From positions 27,157,017 through 27,221,016 of the forward strand of contig CM038466.1 in NCBI GenBank assembly GCA_021464415.1: DNA of 64,000 nt, given 5' to 3'. The stretch comes from Lonicera japonica. Lineage: Eukaryota > Streptophyta > Magnoliopsida > Dipsacales > Caprifoliaceae. Under the pieces are notes generated by a model. The model did not search any database. It worked only from the letters and a program-made list of their open reading frames with translations, and was not told the DNA's origin. Made by a program: the position numbers and the translations under genes. Of this stretch, positions 23,223 through 34,262 are shown piece by piece (positions within the stretch are counted from its first letter, which is position 1; each line of letters opens with the position of its first letter).

Positions 23223-24073
23223 CTAGTCACTCAAAAAAGGCTGAAGAATCTGAAAATCATCAGTACTAAAATTCAAAATAGTACTGAAATCAGAAGAAGA
23301 ATAATCAGAAAAATTAGATCCTATATTCTCTAAAGCCGTCCAGTCAAGGCTCGTTGGTTCGGAAAACTCCGCAACAAAATCAGCTTGAGAAGATTGAGAT
23401 AAAAAACTGTCCGAGGCAGCCTGATGATAGGCGTCCAACGTAGCCTGGTAATAGGCGCCCAAGGCAGCCTGGTAATAGGACAGATTCGAAAATGACGGCA
23501 AATCCACTTCAGTCGAAAGAGCCCCATTTTCTATAAGATTCGTGGTAGTCGAAAGAATATCTTGTACACCCTCTTCCGACATAAGAAGCCTTAAAAAATG
23601 TCCGAAAATAAGTTCTGAAAGATTCACGGCAGTTGGAATAACATCAGGCATGTTATTTTTCAACGACAAAAGAAACCTCGAAGAACCTCCAGGAAGAGCA
23701 AAGGAGCATAACGGGTTAACGCAGGAAGACCCCCTTCTAATCGAGCCTCTAATGTCGTCACCCGTGCTTGTAACTCTTCTACCTTCTGTTCAAGAGAAGT
23801 AAGGCGAGTAGTACAGCCTCTAATGGGATTCTCGATTCTCGCTGTAGCTTCAAGAAGATATGAACTTAGAGTCTTAAGATGCTGGTTTTCGGGGACATCT
23901 TGCAAAAAAGATGCAACGTTCCTTACCCCAAAAACAGTGAAGATTGTGTGATAATCCTGACAATCAATCACATTTGAAAATATTTTAGCATATTCGCAAG
24001 ATAGAGGACATCTCTTGTGGCTATAAGCACAAGCTAGACATGGAGAACCTGCAAAATGGTGAGTGCTCGACAT
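23223..24073 (-). pseudogene. LOB-domain (LBD) protein frame, antisense inside the LTR element
   Basis: From ATG 24073 the minus strand encodes a LOB domain. The C block CX2CX6CX3C is at C12, C15, C22 and C26. The GAS block TVFGVRNVASFLQDVP is at about residues 46-61, then ARIENPIRGC and a coiled-coil with LTSLEQKVEELQ, LEARL. The first frame stops near 23660. The following frame, overlapping it by about 10 bases, stays open to 23223 and encodes an acidic, serine-rich tail, as in LBD transcription factors. One small indel around 23670-23690 would separate them, or a short intron would. LBD proteins bind DNA and control organ development. Here the frame lies between the 117-bp array and the 3' LTR, opposite to element transcription, so it is either a captured host gene or an element-borne antisense gene. 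No intron-sized gap is evident. Confidence 0.75.
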
Positions 24074-24308
24074 TATTTTGGTTTACTTTTGTAAGAGAAA
24101 CTGTATTACAAAAGAGAAAAATGGCTTTAGAAGAAATGGATGGTGATGGAAGAAATGGATTGTATCTCGAGGAAGATGAAGAGGGAGAAAGGATAAGAGC
24201 ACGGATTTCGAGTTCAAAAAAGAAAGAAAAGCTGTCTAAAAAGGAGAGAGGAAGAGAAGCCTCCGACAGGGAGGATCTCGAGAAAAAAAATTCGCTGAAA
24301 TGGGGCCC

Positions 24309-24310
<2 letters not shown>

Positions 24311-24345
<35 letters not shown>
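24311..24345 (+). repeat. (AT)n microsatellite
   Basis: About 14 TA units, upstream of the antisense LOB frame. It would lie in its promoter or leader. Confidence 0.9.
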
Positions 24346-24419
24346 TATAAATATAGATATAAATATATACATATGAAGACAGTTGAAAAATGCCTGAATA
24401 GGGTCAAACTATTTATGAC

Positions 24420-24831
24420 CAAAAGTATAGCGAATTTTACATATTAATGTTCCAAGCTCTACGACTTGCATCAAATGTCTGACGAGTTCTACAGATTGAT
24501 GTTTCGAGCTCAACGACTAGCATTCGAGATCTAGCTTCCTTGAACTAAGACTCGAGATCAACGTCTTCCAGCCTTACACAATGATGTTCTGAAACTCTAA
24601 GACTAATGATCAAAGTCTAGCTAGCTTTACAAGTTAATGTTCTGAGCTCCATAAACTTACGGTCAAGGGTTAACAAAGCCCTACACATCGGTTATTCGAG
24701 CTCTCCCCATGATTATCTTCCTCGATAAGTACCTGCTTTTACGCCTTAACTTTGAGCCGGACCATTTAACCGACAAAAATATTTATCCTTCACATTCAGC
24801 TTTCAGCATAAAAATAAAGGATAGTGGCAAT
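24420..24831 (+). other. 3' internal region of the LTR element
   Basis: Noncoding, with loose ~65-70-bp repeats of GATGTT(C/T)(T/C)GAGCTC and CTACGACT(T/A)GCAT. The LTR follows AAAGGATAGTGGCAAT, a weak polypurine tract. Confidence 0.5.
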
Positions 24832-25656
24832 TGATGGGGTTAAATACTGATTTTTACCATTGGCCTACAAAGGTAATTCAATAATTTTACCCCCGATAAA
24901 ATTTCACATTTACCCCTGATAAAATCTCACTTTTACCCTCCACTAAAATCTCACTCAACTCCACTCAAATTCCACGCACCTCCATTAACTTCCACTCAAA
25001 TTTAACTTACATCCACTCACCTTTATAAAATTACCTTTTTACCCCTCATCTTCATCAAATTTATTTTTTTACCATTCTAGATTTTACCTATAAATATCCC
25101 CTCATTCATTCATTCAAAAGACACCAAAAAATATATCTTCTTTCTCTCCTAAGATCCATCCATCTCATCCAAGAGATAAAAAGGCATTGGCAATATAAAT
25201 ACAAGCCAATTTAAGAAGAAATATGAGGGTCTTATACTCTCTCTTTTCATACCCTAAAAAAATACCAACAACTCTTATACACTCTCTCTCCTACACAGTT
25301 TATTATTTCATTTTCTTGAAATATTTGTAATCCTAATTCTATACATATAAATAGAATTAAGAAAATTATAGAGAGAAAGATTTGTAATCCTAATTCTATA
25401 TTTATAAATAGAATTAAGGAAATTATAGAGAGAGATTGGTAGCTTGTATTATCACCCAAATTGATTGCCTTTGAGCTAATACAAAGCAAGCACACACGAA
25501 AGGAGGACGTACTGCCGGACTAGCATAAACGCTACCGAGGGAACCTACCTTAATAAAAAATGTCATGTGTTCATCACTGCGCCGCATTTATTTTTTATTT
25601 ACCGATATTCACTTATTAATTGGTTAATTATCTATTTCTAGATTTTGACACCGTCA
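24832..25656 (+). repeat. 3' LTR of the non-autonomous LTR element
   Basis: 825 bp, TGATGGGGTTAAAT ... ACACCGTCA, followed by the ACTTA target duplication. It matches the 5' LTR apart from point differences and the 482-bp duplication. The numerous small differences suggest an older insertion than the copia. Confidence 0.85.
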
Positions 25657-26111
25657 ACTTATATTACCAAGCACAAAAGTTGACTACCTTTCTATATATA
25701 AAAGTCTCTTAATATAAGGGTACACATTTTATTTAATTGATATATGATTATTTTTAACCTTCAGATTTTGTTTCCCCTCACATTGAAACATTAAATCAAG
25801 CACAGTAATACTCACATACAAAATACACACTCAACACACTATCCATTCCAATCTCCCCTTCTCATGCTCTTTCGAAATTTGAAAAATCTCTTTACTTTAT
25901 AATTTCTCATCCAAACATTTTTTATTTTTAATTAAAACATTAAATTTTAGTAAAATTTATATTTGAAGTATTTATATTGTAAAATCCACAGTGAATAAAA
26001 AATTGTATACATAGTTTTAGGATTAAGGATAGTCATTGATACCATTTTTTTTTATTTTTATAATGTATTTTTTTATAATAAATATATATTTCGGGCATTT
26101 GTTTTAATATT

Positions 26112-27407
26112 GAGATAATGGGTTATAAGGTCTCGCTACGTAATGTTTTATAACGCTAAGGACATACTCATGTTTAATAAAGAGATGTAGTACTAATTTC
26201 ATAATTTGGTTTTGCAATAAGGACACTTTTCATAATATTAATTTATTTTAAGGAAAATGTTAAATATTGATGGACAAAAATACCCCTAATATAAACATCT
26301 CTTAGCCCCTCCTCCCCCACCTAAACTTCAAAAACCTCATCTCTCTCTATATTCTATTCAACCATCAAATACTCCCCTCTATCTCACTAATGACCTCACC
26401 TCTTCCTCCACCACCACCACTACTTGATTCTCCAATCGTATCATCGAGAAGCGCCGTTCTCATATTATTCTTTTTTTGCAGGGCAATTATAAAATAGATA
26501 TAACTTTTGATTGAACTGTTATATTTAGCTAATTTTCGGATATGTTATTCGAAAGACAAAGTTACTTTATTGTTGTAAAAATCATGACAATTAGAGGTCG
26601 TTTTGCTATAAAAATCGACCAATTTCGACAGCCCAGCGGGATTTAAAAAAAAATCTGATCGTTCCTTTTTTTTACGAACCTTACGTTGATCCATATATAT
26701 ACATAGATATAAATATAGTGGATGTTGATCTCATTAATTTTGTTATTCTATGTTTTGTAATGGTACTAAAATTATTTTAGCACCTTCTGGTTGTTGTCCA
26801 ATTGGTGCTACTTTCTGGTTGTTGTCCAGGTGGTGCTAAATGCATTTAGCACCTTCTGGTTGTTGTTCAGATGGTGCTAAATGCATTTAGCGATCTTACA
26901 CGGAATGTAGCATAAACAGCGGAACTAATGATTTTCGAAATCTCTCATATCATATTTTTCATAAAGATAACACCAGAGAACACAGCTAAGAATGAAACAA
27001 AGAAGAACAGAACTAAAAGCAGAGACATTAACAATAGTTACAAACAAAGCATCATTCATTTCATTGATAGAGGGGGAATTATAATTGAGTATGCCACTCA
27101 AACACCTGACTCCAACTCCTAACTCCTGAATGAATCTCACACTACTTAGTTCCTTTATATATATGAAACACAAACAAATCTCAACCATGGTGCAAAATGC
27201 ACTTAGCACCTTCTGGTTGCTATTCAGGGAGTGCTAAATGCATTTAGCACCTTTCTAGTTGCTGTTAGTGTTATAATGAGACGTGAGATGTTATAAGGAA
27301 GGGGTATTAATGTCTTTTTTTTACAATGTCCTTAATTTGCACGACTAATTTTTAAATGTCATTTATGATTATGTTATTATTAGAATGACCTTATGTCTAA
27401 TTGCTTC
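26112..27407. mobile_element. TIR element, Mutator-like, with verified empty site
   Basis: It is flanked by TTTAATATT on both sides (26103-26111, 27408-27416). Copy B has a single TTTAATATT at 56104-56112 with nothing inserted, so the limits are firm. The ends GAGATAATGGGTTATAAGGTC and GAAGCAATTAGACATAAGGTC (reverse strand) are imperfect TIRs, with further inverted similarity (TAAGGACA, AATACCCCT, ATAACATCTC) reaching about 170 bp inward. It contains a ~190-bp block shared with the insertion at 60316-61564 and the repeat at 26777-27265, but no transposase. Confidence 0.8.
26777..27265. repeat. ~40-bp repeats GCACCTTCTGGTTGTTGTCCAG, split by a ~310-bp insert
   Basis: Units at 26777, 26811 and 26849 and again at 27204 and 27248 alternate with the palindromic TGGTGCTAAATGCATTTAGCA. 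The intervening 26890-27200 looks like a separate inserted sequence with a TATATATA box and CT-rich stretch on the minus strand, possibly an LTR piece. Confidence 0.6.
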
Positions 27408-27603
27408 TTTAATATTTAATGTCCTATTAGTAATTATTAATTATTTCAAATTAAGTTATTTTAGTAATTTTATTTTCCATTTTACATAGTATAATATTAT
27501 TAATTAATTCTCATTTTTTTAACCGTGCCGTTGGTGAATTATATTTATATATAAGAGGATACGAAATTGTGTAGTTAAGATTTAAGATATTTTATAAATT
27601 ACT

Positions 27604-28163
27604 AGGTATTACCCACACTTGACGGCGCAGTTAAATAAAAAAATGATAATTAATAATTGTATGTCATCCTACAAAGAAAACGTACAAATTTAAATAAAAA
27701 TAAATTTATAGTACCTACACGGGAACGCTGATGAGATCTTAGCACTCTATCGGTTAAATAAAGAAGGAATGGTATTTTAAATAGAAAAAAAAAGAGTGAA
27801 TTTATTTTATAATAAAAATATAGAATGTTATTATGTTAATTATAATAATAGAGGCACAAGGAGCTTTTAATTATAGTTATAAATTTTAAGTTGTGTTTGA
27901 CTTAAATAGTAAGAGTGTGGTATTTGCTTGGTGTTTATCTTATTGAATATAAAAGCAAATTACTTATTCAACTATTTTTTTTTTATTCTATCAAAAATAA
28001 AATTAATCAATTATTATTTTATCCTGTGGGATGGAAGTAAAAGTCCGGCGTAGAAGATACCATCCACGATAAGCACGTGGTTTGGACAGTCGCGAGTGTC
28101 AAATGGTTTGGAGAAGAAGGGTCCTACCAAAAGGAAAAAGGGCAAAAAGATACGGGAGAATGA
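27604..28163. other. Spacer upstream of the CAD-like gene
   Basis: AT-rich, with no reading frame of interest. The first bases continue the duplicated block. The matching part of copy B, if any, lies beyond the gypsy element and outside the window. Confidence 0.5.
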
Positions 28164-28170
28164 TATAAAT
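28164..28170 (+). promoter_or_regulatory. Candidate TATA box of the CAD-like gene
   Basis: TATAAAT lies 146 bases before the ATG. A transcription start some 30 bases on would fall at a CT-rich stretch (TGATCTCTTTCCATC, from 28201) typical of plant leaders. Confidence 0.4.
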
Positions 28171-28309
28171 AATAAAATGGGCAATCTTGTCGAGCAGATC
28201 TGATCTCTTTCCATCTTTTACCTTATCTTCTCAGTTCTTGTTCTTATATTAGAGTGATAGAATACAAAGATCAAAGTAACAAACAGTGAGTGTGAGTTAG
28301 TAGTGATCG

Positions 28310-31300
28310 ATGCCAAGATCAGCAGAGAAAGAACACCCAATTAAGGCCTTTGGATGGGCCACCCGCAACTATTCTGGTGGTCTCTCCCCTTTCAAATTCT
28401 CAAGAAGGTTCTTAATTAATTTCTCTACTTTATGTATGACGATGATGATGATCTGAGTATCAAATCTGTTATTTTTGTAATTTGTTGTTGATGATGAATT
28501 GATGATTGTGGTGTTGTAGAGCTACTGGTGAGAAGGATGTGAGGATCAAGGTGTTGTATTGTGGATTCTGTGTTTGGGACGTTCAAGTCATGAGTGGCGG
28601 ACCTTTTCCTATGGTTCCTGGGTATTCTTCTTTTTCTCTCCCTATATAATTAAGATCCTTGTACTAGATGGAAAAAATGGTAAAACATAGGCTGCTCTAT
28701 TTGATAACAAGTTGAAAAATTATAGGAAGAACAATGGATTAGTGTGACAAGTTGAAAAATCACTCGTGTGGTAAGATGTTTTCTATTTTATGGTCATTTT
28801 TATGGAAAAAATTTCTTCCTTCCCGACCTAGAATTTTTTTTCTAGGTAAACATCTCATGATATCCCTTAACTTATTTTTCAACTTTTCAGATGAATGAAG
28901 GGGTCGTCTGTTTTACTTCAGTGATTTGGAAGTTGTTTGTTTGGCAAAACTTAAATCTGAAAACTTAATTTTTATCACTTAAAACTGAAATTTTTTATCA
29001 AAAGTTTTAAGTGGCAAATTAGCCACTTAAAACTGAAAACTGAAAATTTATCCACTTAAAATACCAGTTTACCCTCCTCGTGTTCTTGCTCTCCCCCTTC
29101 TTTCTCGTGCTGCTGTTTCTTAATTCGATTTCCCCCTTATGCAACACCGTCTTCAATTCTTCCTCTTATCTATGCTCAGTGGTTTGGCATTCTTTAAAGT
29201 AAATCAATCAAACATCAGTGATAAAATCAACTCTAAAACACATAAAAGAATTTTTTTATTGTTTTTTTTAAAAAATACAAATCTGTTTGTTCATTCAAGT
29301 AAGATATAACAGCATATATATATATGAGAAATCTAATTAAGGTGTGATTACCAAATGAAAGAAAAGCCTTTGATTGATTTTAGCGATGAAGAAGAGAAAC
29401 CCACCTTTAATCTATGCCGGAAAACTCGGAATTTGAGAGGTTTGATTTAGAGAGAGAGAGAGAGAGAGAGAGGGGGTTGAAAAGCAGATTGAATGAGAGA
29501 GAGACAGATGGAGTGCGGGTGGGAGAGTGAACAGAAAATGATTGAGTATTTGATGTGCTCTTTTGGTTTGTGTGGCCGTATGATTAGTTTTTGTGGGTAA
29601 AATTGTCACATTAAAAAAAAATTAGTTTTCAGATGTGTTATGTTTCAACAAACAACATTTTTTCAGATATAATTTTCAGAACTAAACAAACAGTTTTTTC
29701 AGTTTCAATTTTAAATTTTCAGTTAAGTTTTCAGTTTTCAGTTTTCAGTTTCAGTTTTCAGTTGTTTTATCAAACGCCATCCAAGTGTTTAGTTTATCAT
29801 TTTTCGTCTTGTTATCAAAGGAGGCTTAAAGCAGAATATACGCAAATGCGCACTCTTCCCTTACAAGCTGGTTTTCAGGGTAAGTTCTACCCATGAGCAT
29901 GACAAATAGTACCATAGTAGGCACCCACCATGTCGGGTATGGAAACAGATATAGTTCAGCTAATTATAGAGTGTTGGGTATGGGACTGGACATAGTTGGC
30001 TGGCTCGGCATGAACCGTCTACACGGAAGTCTAGTACTGTATTTCAAATAGAGGGAAATTTGAAAAAGTGCTCTGTCATCCACTGATCATTTTCAAATTT
30101 TGAGATCCTTCTTCGCTAATTGTGCAATGGATGACATGAAAACTCGCCATTTTATTATTACTGATTGATTTGTGCATCTGCACTAATCCATACAGGCATG
30201 AGATTGTGGGCGAAGTAACAGAAGTGGGCAAAAGAGTTACAAAATTCAAAGTTGGGGACAAAGTCGGTGTCGGATGTTTAGTCGGATCCTGTAGATCATG
30301 CGAGAACTGCAATAACGACCTTGAAAGCTATTGTCCTGATGTGAGACTTACTATTGGCGGTCAATACTTTGATGGAACTTCCACACATGGTGGCTTCTGC
30401 GACTCAATGGTTGCTGATGAGCATTTTGTTATTCGCTGGCCGGAGAATTTGCCACTCGATTCTGGTGCTCCTCTCTTATGTGGTGGAATCACGGCTTACA
30501 GCCCCATGAAATATTATGGACTCGACAAGCCTGGTATGCATTTGGGTGTGGTCGGTCTAGGTGGGTTGGGTCATATAGCCGTGAAATTGGCGAAGGCATT
30601 TGGAGCTAAGGTGACAGTGATTAGTACATCCCCTAACAAGAAGGACGAAGCCATTAAGAATCTTGGTGCTGATTCGTTCTTGCTTAGCCATGACCAGGAG
30701 CAGCTGCAGGTACTAGGCTTTTCTTTTACAATTGGGTGACATAATTTAGGGACACGTTTTAAAGACACAATGATGTGTCATTTATGCGCTGGTCAGCATT
30801 AAATTTTGTGTAAGATCTACTTGTGATAGACTGACAAATTTAAAAACTAGAGGGGAAGAATAAGGGGATAAAATAGTATAGATGTTATATACATGTTTAT
30901 TTTGCAATAAATTAGATTGAATAAAACTATAGAAAGACAAAACTAATATGAAATCATACATTGCCTTTTATATATGTTCTTCAATAACCCTACTTTGAAT
31001 ATAATTTTTGCATTTGAAACTTGAAACAATTTACACTTGTATCCCTTCTTTCTTCACAAAAAATAAAATGATAAATAGCCCCAACTTTGGGTCTAAGGTA
31101 ACGCAAAATTTATCCTCAACTATCCCAAATTAAGAGTCTTTGTTTGACTTCCACATATTTTCAGGAAAATACTTAATGTAACCAGTATTGAAGATCAAAA
31201 CTAATATAACTATCTTGAGATTTGGTACAATACTTTTAGAAATGTGACACTTGATGTGAGACGTCCCATAAAAAAAAGTAAAGACGCTATATTCCTATGG

Positions 31301-32646
31301 AAGGAGTGTCATCTATAATTCGGATATCATTTATAATTCTCATCTTGCTCTGTTGAATATTGAGTAGGCTGCAGCTGGTACAATGGATGGCATTATTGAT
31401 ACTGTGGTTGCTGATCATCCTATTGCACCATTGATTAACATGCTGAAAACTCAGGGAAAGCTTGTTGTACTTGGTGGCGCATCGAAGCCAGTTGAGCTGC
31501 AAGTTTTTCCTTTGATTATGGGTGAGCTCGCCAAGTTACTTGTTTTATACGTTTTTCTATACTAGCAATTGATAGATCTGGGTGGTTCAAGGAGGGGGAG
31601 GGGGGCGCAGGGGGCAGGGCAAGGCTCAAACTTGGGTGCCCTGTATGAATACTCAAACTTTCAACCACTTGAGTTTTGAGCTTAAGCCAGTTCTTTACTT
31701 GATTGTTTACTCAAGCTAGCATGCAATTGTTGCACAATTTAGATTGCTTAGTAGTCCCAATATAGTATGGGAGAACCACAATCACCTGAGTCGTTCCTTG
31801 GAGAAATATTTTATATATATGAGTTTGGATTTGTTGACCTCCTCTTGAGGGCCAACATGACCCTACTCTTTTATTGCTCACTGCATTGAAATAATAAATA
31901 AATAACAATAAGAGTGGAGGGTGATGATCACCTTCACTTGAGAAGGGTCCACAAATTTGGATTTGCAGGTCCTACTCCTGACCAATCCATGTTGCCATCA
32001 TTCATTGGTCGGGCTATGGTGTTGTGGAGATCAGGCTCATGGTGGGTCCCACACTCCAACCAATCCATGGTTGCCACATTTCATGTCAATAGACGTGTGC
32101 CCCTATATATGAGTATACATGTTAAACACCACACAGCCCAATAAAATGCAAGTCTTCACCAATTTTTACAAGAACTCGATATGACACAGCACAAAATCTC
32201 ACCTTTTGAAGGCCTATTCTTCTCTTCAATTTGCCATTCATGCTTTCCAAACAAGGAACTATTGCTAAAATGGATTAATATGACACTGAGGGGTAGCTAG
32301 AGTGGTTAAGAACTTACACCAGTATGGGCCAGGTTCCCGGTTTGAGGCCCCCCTCCCCTTCAACTCAAACAATTGGTGTTTCTACAGATGTATTGCTTGT
32401 ATCAGGCAAAAAAAAGGGGGACTAATATGGTATACTATGACAGGGAGGAGGGTTGTGGGTGGGAGCGCCTGCGGTGGACTAAAAGAGACGCAAGAGATGA
32501 TTGATTTTGCGGCGAAGCACAACGTAACAGCTGACGTTGAAGTTATCCCTATAGACTATGTGAACACCGCGATGAAGCGCATTACAAAGGGCGACGTCAA
32601 ATACCGATTCGTCATTGATATAGCAAATACATTGAAGGCTCCCTAG
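28310..32646 (+). CDS. Cinnamyl-alcohol-dehydrogenase-like (CAD/SAD/MTD type) gene, five exons, 356 aa
   Basis: Exons 28310-28407, 28520-28621, 30196-30709, 31368-31521 and 32444-32646 join in frame at GT-AG borders to 1071 nt, ending in TAG. The product is a zinc-dependent medium-chain alcohol dehydrogenase, expected in the cytosol and using NADP(H). Its closest look is the sinapyl-alcohol/mannitol-dehydrogenase-like CAD class. Visible are [10 protein letters not shown] near the start, the catalytic-zinc ligands C50, H68 (with E69) and C162, structural-zinc cysteines C99, C102, C105 and C113, the GLGGLG nucleotide motif (187-192), STSPNKK for NADP, and the RFVIDI end. Odd: after C50 the usual HS/TDLH reads VWDVQ, so the proton-relay Ser/Thr (W52) and His (Q55) are missing, and the following loop is about four residues short. 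Length otherwise matches the family. Activity is therefore doubtful or altered. Confidence 0.93.
28924..29784. mobile_element. TIR element in intron 2 of the CAD-like gene
   Basis: The left end TTTGGAAGTTGTTTGTTTGG with AAACTTAAATCTGAAAAC is inverted at the right end (GTTTTCAGTTGTTTTATCAAACGCCATCCAAG). Internal AACTGAAAACTGAAAA repeats occur at both ends. A (GA)n microsatellite (29448-29474) lies inside. It is probably a hAT- or Mutator-type MITE; no secure target duplication was seen. Confidence 0.5.
32283..32420 (+). mobile_element. tRNA-derived SINE in intron 4 of the CAD-like gene
   Basis: It opens ACTGAGGGGTAGCTAGAGTGGTTAAG (A box) and has GGTTCCCGGTTTGAGGCC (B box) about 45 bases further, as in pol III promoters of tRNA-derived SINEs. 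It ends near an A-run. The flanks ATTAATATG (32274-32282) and ACTAATATG (32421-32429) form a 9-bp target duplication with one change. The insert stops about 20 bases before the exon 5 acceptor. Confidence 0.75.
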
Positions 32647-32679
32647 TTTAAGGCTTGTCTAATATATTATTAGCTGCTG

Positions 32680-32685
32680 AATAAA
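32680..32685 (+). terminator. Polyadenylation signal of the CAD-like gene
   Basis: AATAAA lies 34 bases after the stop codon, followed by a GT-rich stretch (GTTGTGTTTG). Confidence 0.6.
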
Positions 32686-32689
32686 GTTG

Positions 32690-34262
32690 TGTTTGCTTAG
32701 TGAGAATGTGGATGTTGTTTGATGGAGATGGTATTGGGAGCTTGGGAAACTGTAATACTAAAGGTGAAATGGCTTCTGCTGAGGAAATAATCCAATAAGC
32801 TGTTGTATTATTATACTTTAAGCGACTAAAACTATATCTGCTTTGACAATAGTACTATCTTATGTAACTGAGCTTTAAACAAGAAACTATTGAGATTATG
32901 TTTTGGTTAGTTGAAAACTTGATGCAATAAAAACTAATTTTAGTGTAATAAGTTCTTTGTGTAAATAAAATATTGCTTTTACGTGCGGTTAATTTATATC
33001 AACACAAGAATCTCTTTATTAAAAAACCAAAGGGTTGATAACATTTGTTTAAGATCGAACCCAACAAGAAGTACGTCAAGAAGTCGCAAGCTTTTGGTGA
33101 GGTAGCCTTATTTATTATTATTATTATTATTATTATTTGAGCAGTGGATAAGATTTATTAGCAAGAAGGATAATACACGTCAGCGACGTAGCTATATCAA
33201 GGTCAAACAAATAGGATGGCTTGCTCAAAGAAAAAAGGGTCAAATAGGATGGAGACGTGATTTGACAGCATATTAACTTTTTTAGAAAATAATTATAAAA
33301 GATGTTTATGAATTTGTCTTTAGTAAGACTTAATTTAAAAAGATAATTATTATAATAAAAGATAAACTTTTTTAATTAAAAATAAAATATTTATTATTTT
33401 ATTATTTCAATTAATTAAATTAAATTTTAATACTACTCTTTTTAAAAATAAATATATTATTAAATTTAAAATATTTATTATTATTCTTTTACAAAAATAA
33501 TATAATATAATATTAAATTCAAAATAATTATTATTCTTTACACACCTTCATCAATGTGTGGTTAAACAATATTATCCTTCTTTGTTACCCAACACATAAT
33601 AATAAGTATAATGCGAGATAATAAAATTTTGAGTCCATAAATAATGTCTTCTATTTAGCAAATAATTGGAAGTTAAGTCAGCATTTAGAGCGACAGGATT
33701 AGCCTAATTAGTAAGGCATTTACTTAAAATTAAGAAAAGTATTGAGTTTTGTCTGATCCAAGATATGGGAGATTTTCGTTATTATTGTAAAAAAGGGGAA
33801 GAAGTTTAGACATTTCTCTTTTCTTCTTCTTTTTTTTTTTTTTTTTTTGACAAAAACTTGGCTATAATAACTACTACGCCGGCTAATGAGAGGTTCAAAT
33901 CTTCAATTCCGTCGTAGACCAGTTTATAATCTTTTAGTATTGACCATAGTCAATCTAACGATATACAGATTTTTGTACAAAAATTACAATATGCAATATT
34001 CTTTTGCATATATAATATATATTTTTTGGATGTTTATTCTAATATTGTGTTCAAAGTATTGGGTTCTTTGCATAACCTATAAAATCTTTTATTGCATCCG
34101 GGACTCGTGCACTGTGCACGTCTTCAAAGCTAAATATGGTGTCAACAAGTCATATTTGAGTTGTACTACATATTCGAGTATTCTAAAATGATAAAAGTCA
34201 TTTTCAAAATAAAATTAAGTAATCTTAATTATTAATTTTAAATTGAACAATTTAAATTTTAA
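32690..34262. other. AT-rich intergenic region
   Basis: It holds an (ATT)n run at about 33112-33137 and a T-run at 33828-33848. Two tRNA-box-like patches (about 33690-33760 and 33880-33895, GAGGTTCAAATCTTC) may be SINE debris. No gene is seen; the 101-aa open frame at 33886 is AT-biased and unsupported. Confidence 0.5.

Larger units (their letters stand above)
20488..25656 (+). mobile_element. Non-autonomous LTR retrotransposon, probably gypsy/Tat-related
   Basis: 5' LTR 20488-21792, internal region 21793-24831, 3' LTR 24832-25656, with ACTTA flanks (20483-20487, 25657-25661). Copy B has the unoccupied site at about 55645-55651. The LTRs start TGATGGGG and end ACACC(G/A)TCA. The primer site GGCACCGTCTGTGGGAACG resembles that of the Tat-type gypsy at 57284. 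The 3.0 kb interior has no gag or pol. It holds a triplicated block, a 117-bp repeat array and an antisense LOB-domain frame. Antisense extra reading frames and tandem repeats near the 3' end are known in Tat-lineage gypsy elements, which supports the affiliation; the affiliation remains an inference. Confidence 0.85.
2344..27603 (+). repeat. Large direct duplication, copy A (partner 44838-56417)
   Basis: Starting at CTAGTNGTTATGATGATTTT, this block is collinear with 44838-56417. In a 200-base sample near 2776 I count about ten differences, so roughly 95% identity there. Common blocks run 2344-10940, 17969-20487, 25662-26111 and 27417-27603. The gaps are later insertions in A: copia 10946-17963, an LTR element 20488-25656 and a TIR element 26112-27407, plus a microsatellite and palindrome expansion at about 8800-9838. 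Without these, A is about 11 kb, matching B. The left edge abuts a TNL remnant here but a gypsy pol in copy B. The right edge is unknown, because B is interrupted by a gypsy element. Confidence 0.9.

Noticed and set aside
24040..24342. 100-aa plus-strand open frame rich in Glu and Lys
   Set aside because: It is the complement of the CT-rich upstream region of the antisense LOB frame and ends in an AT microsatellite.
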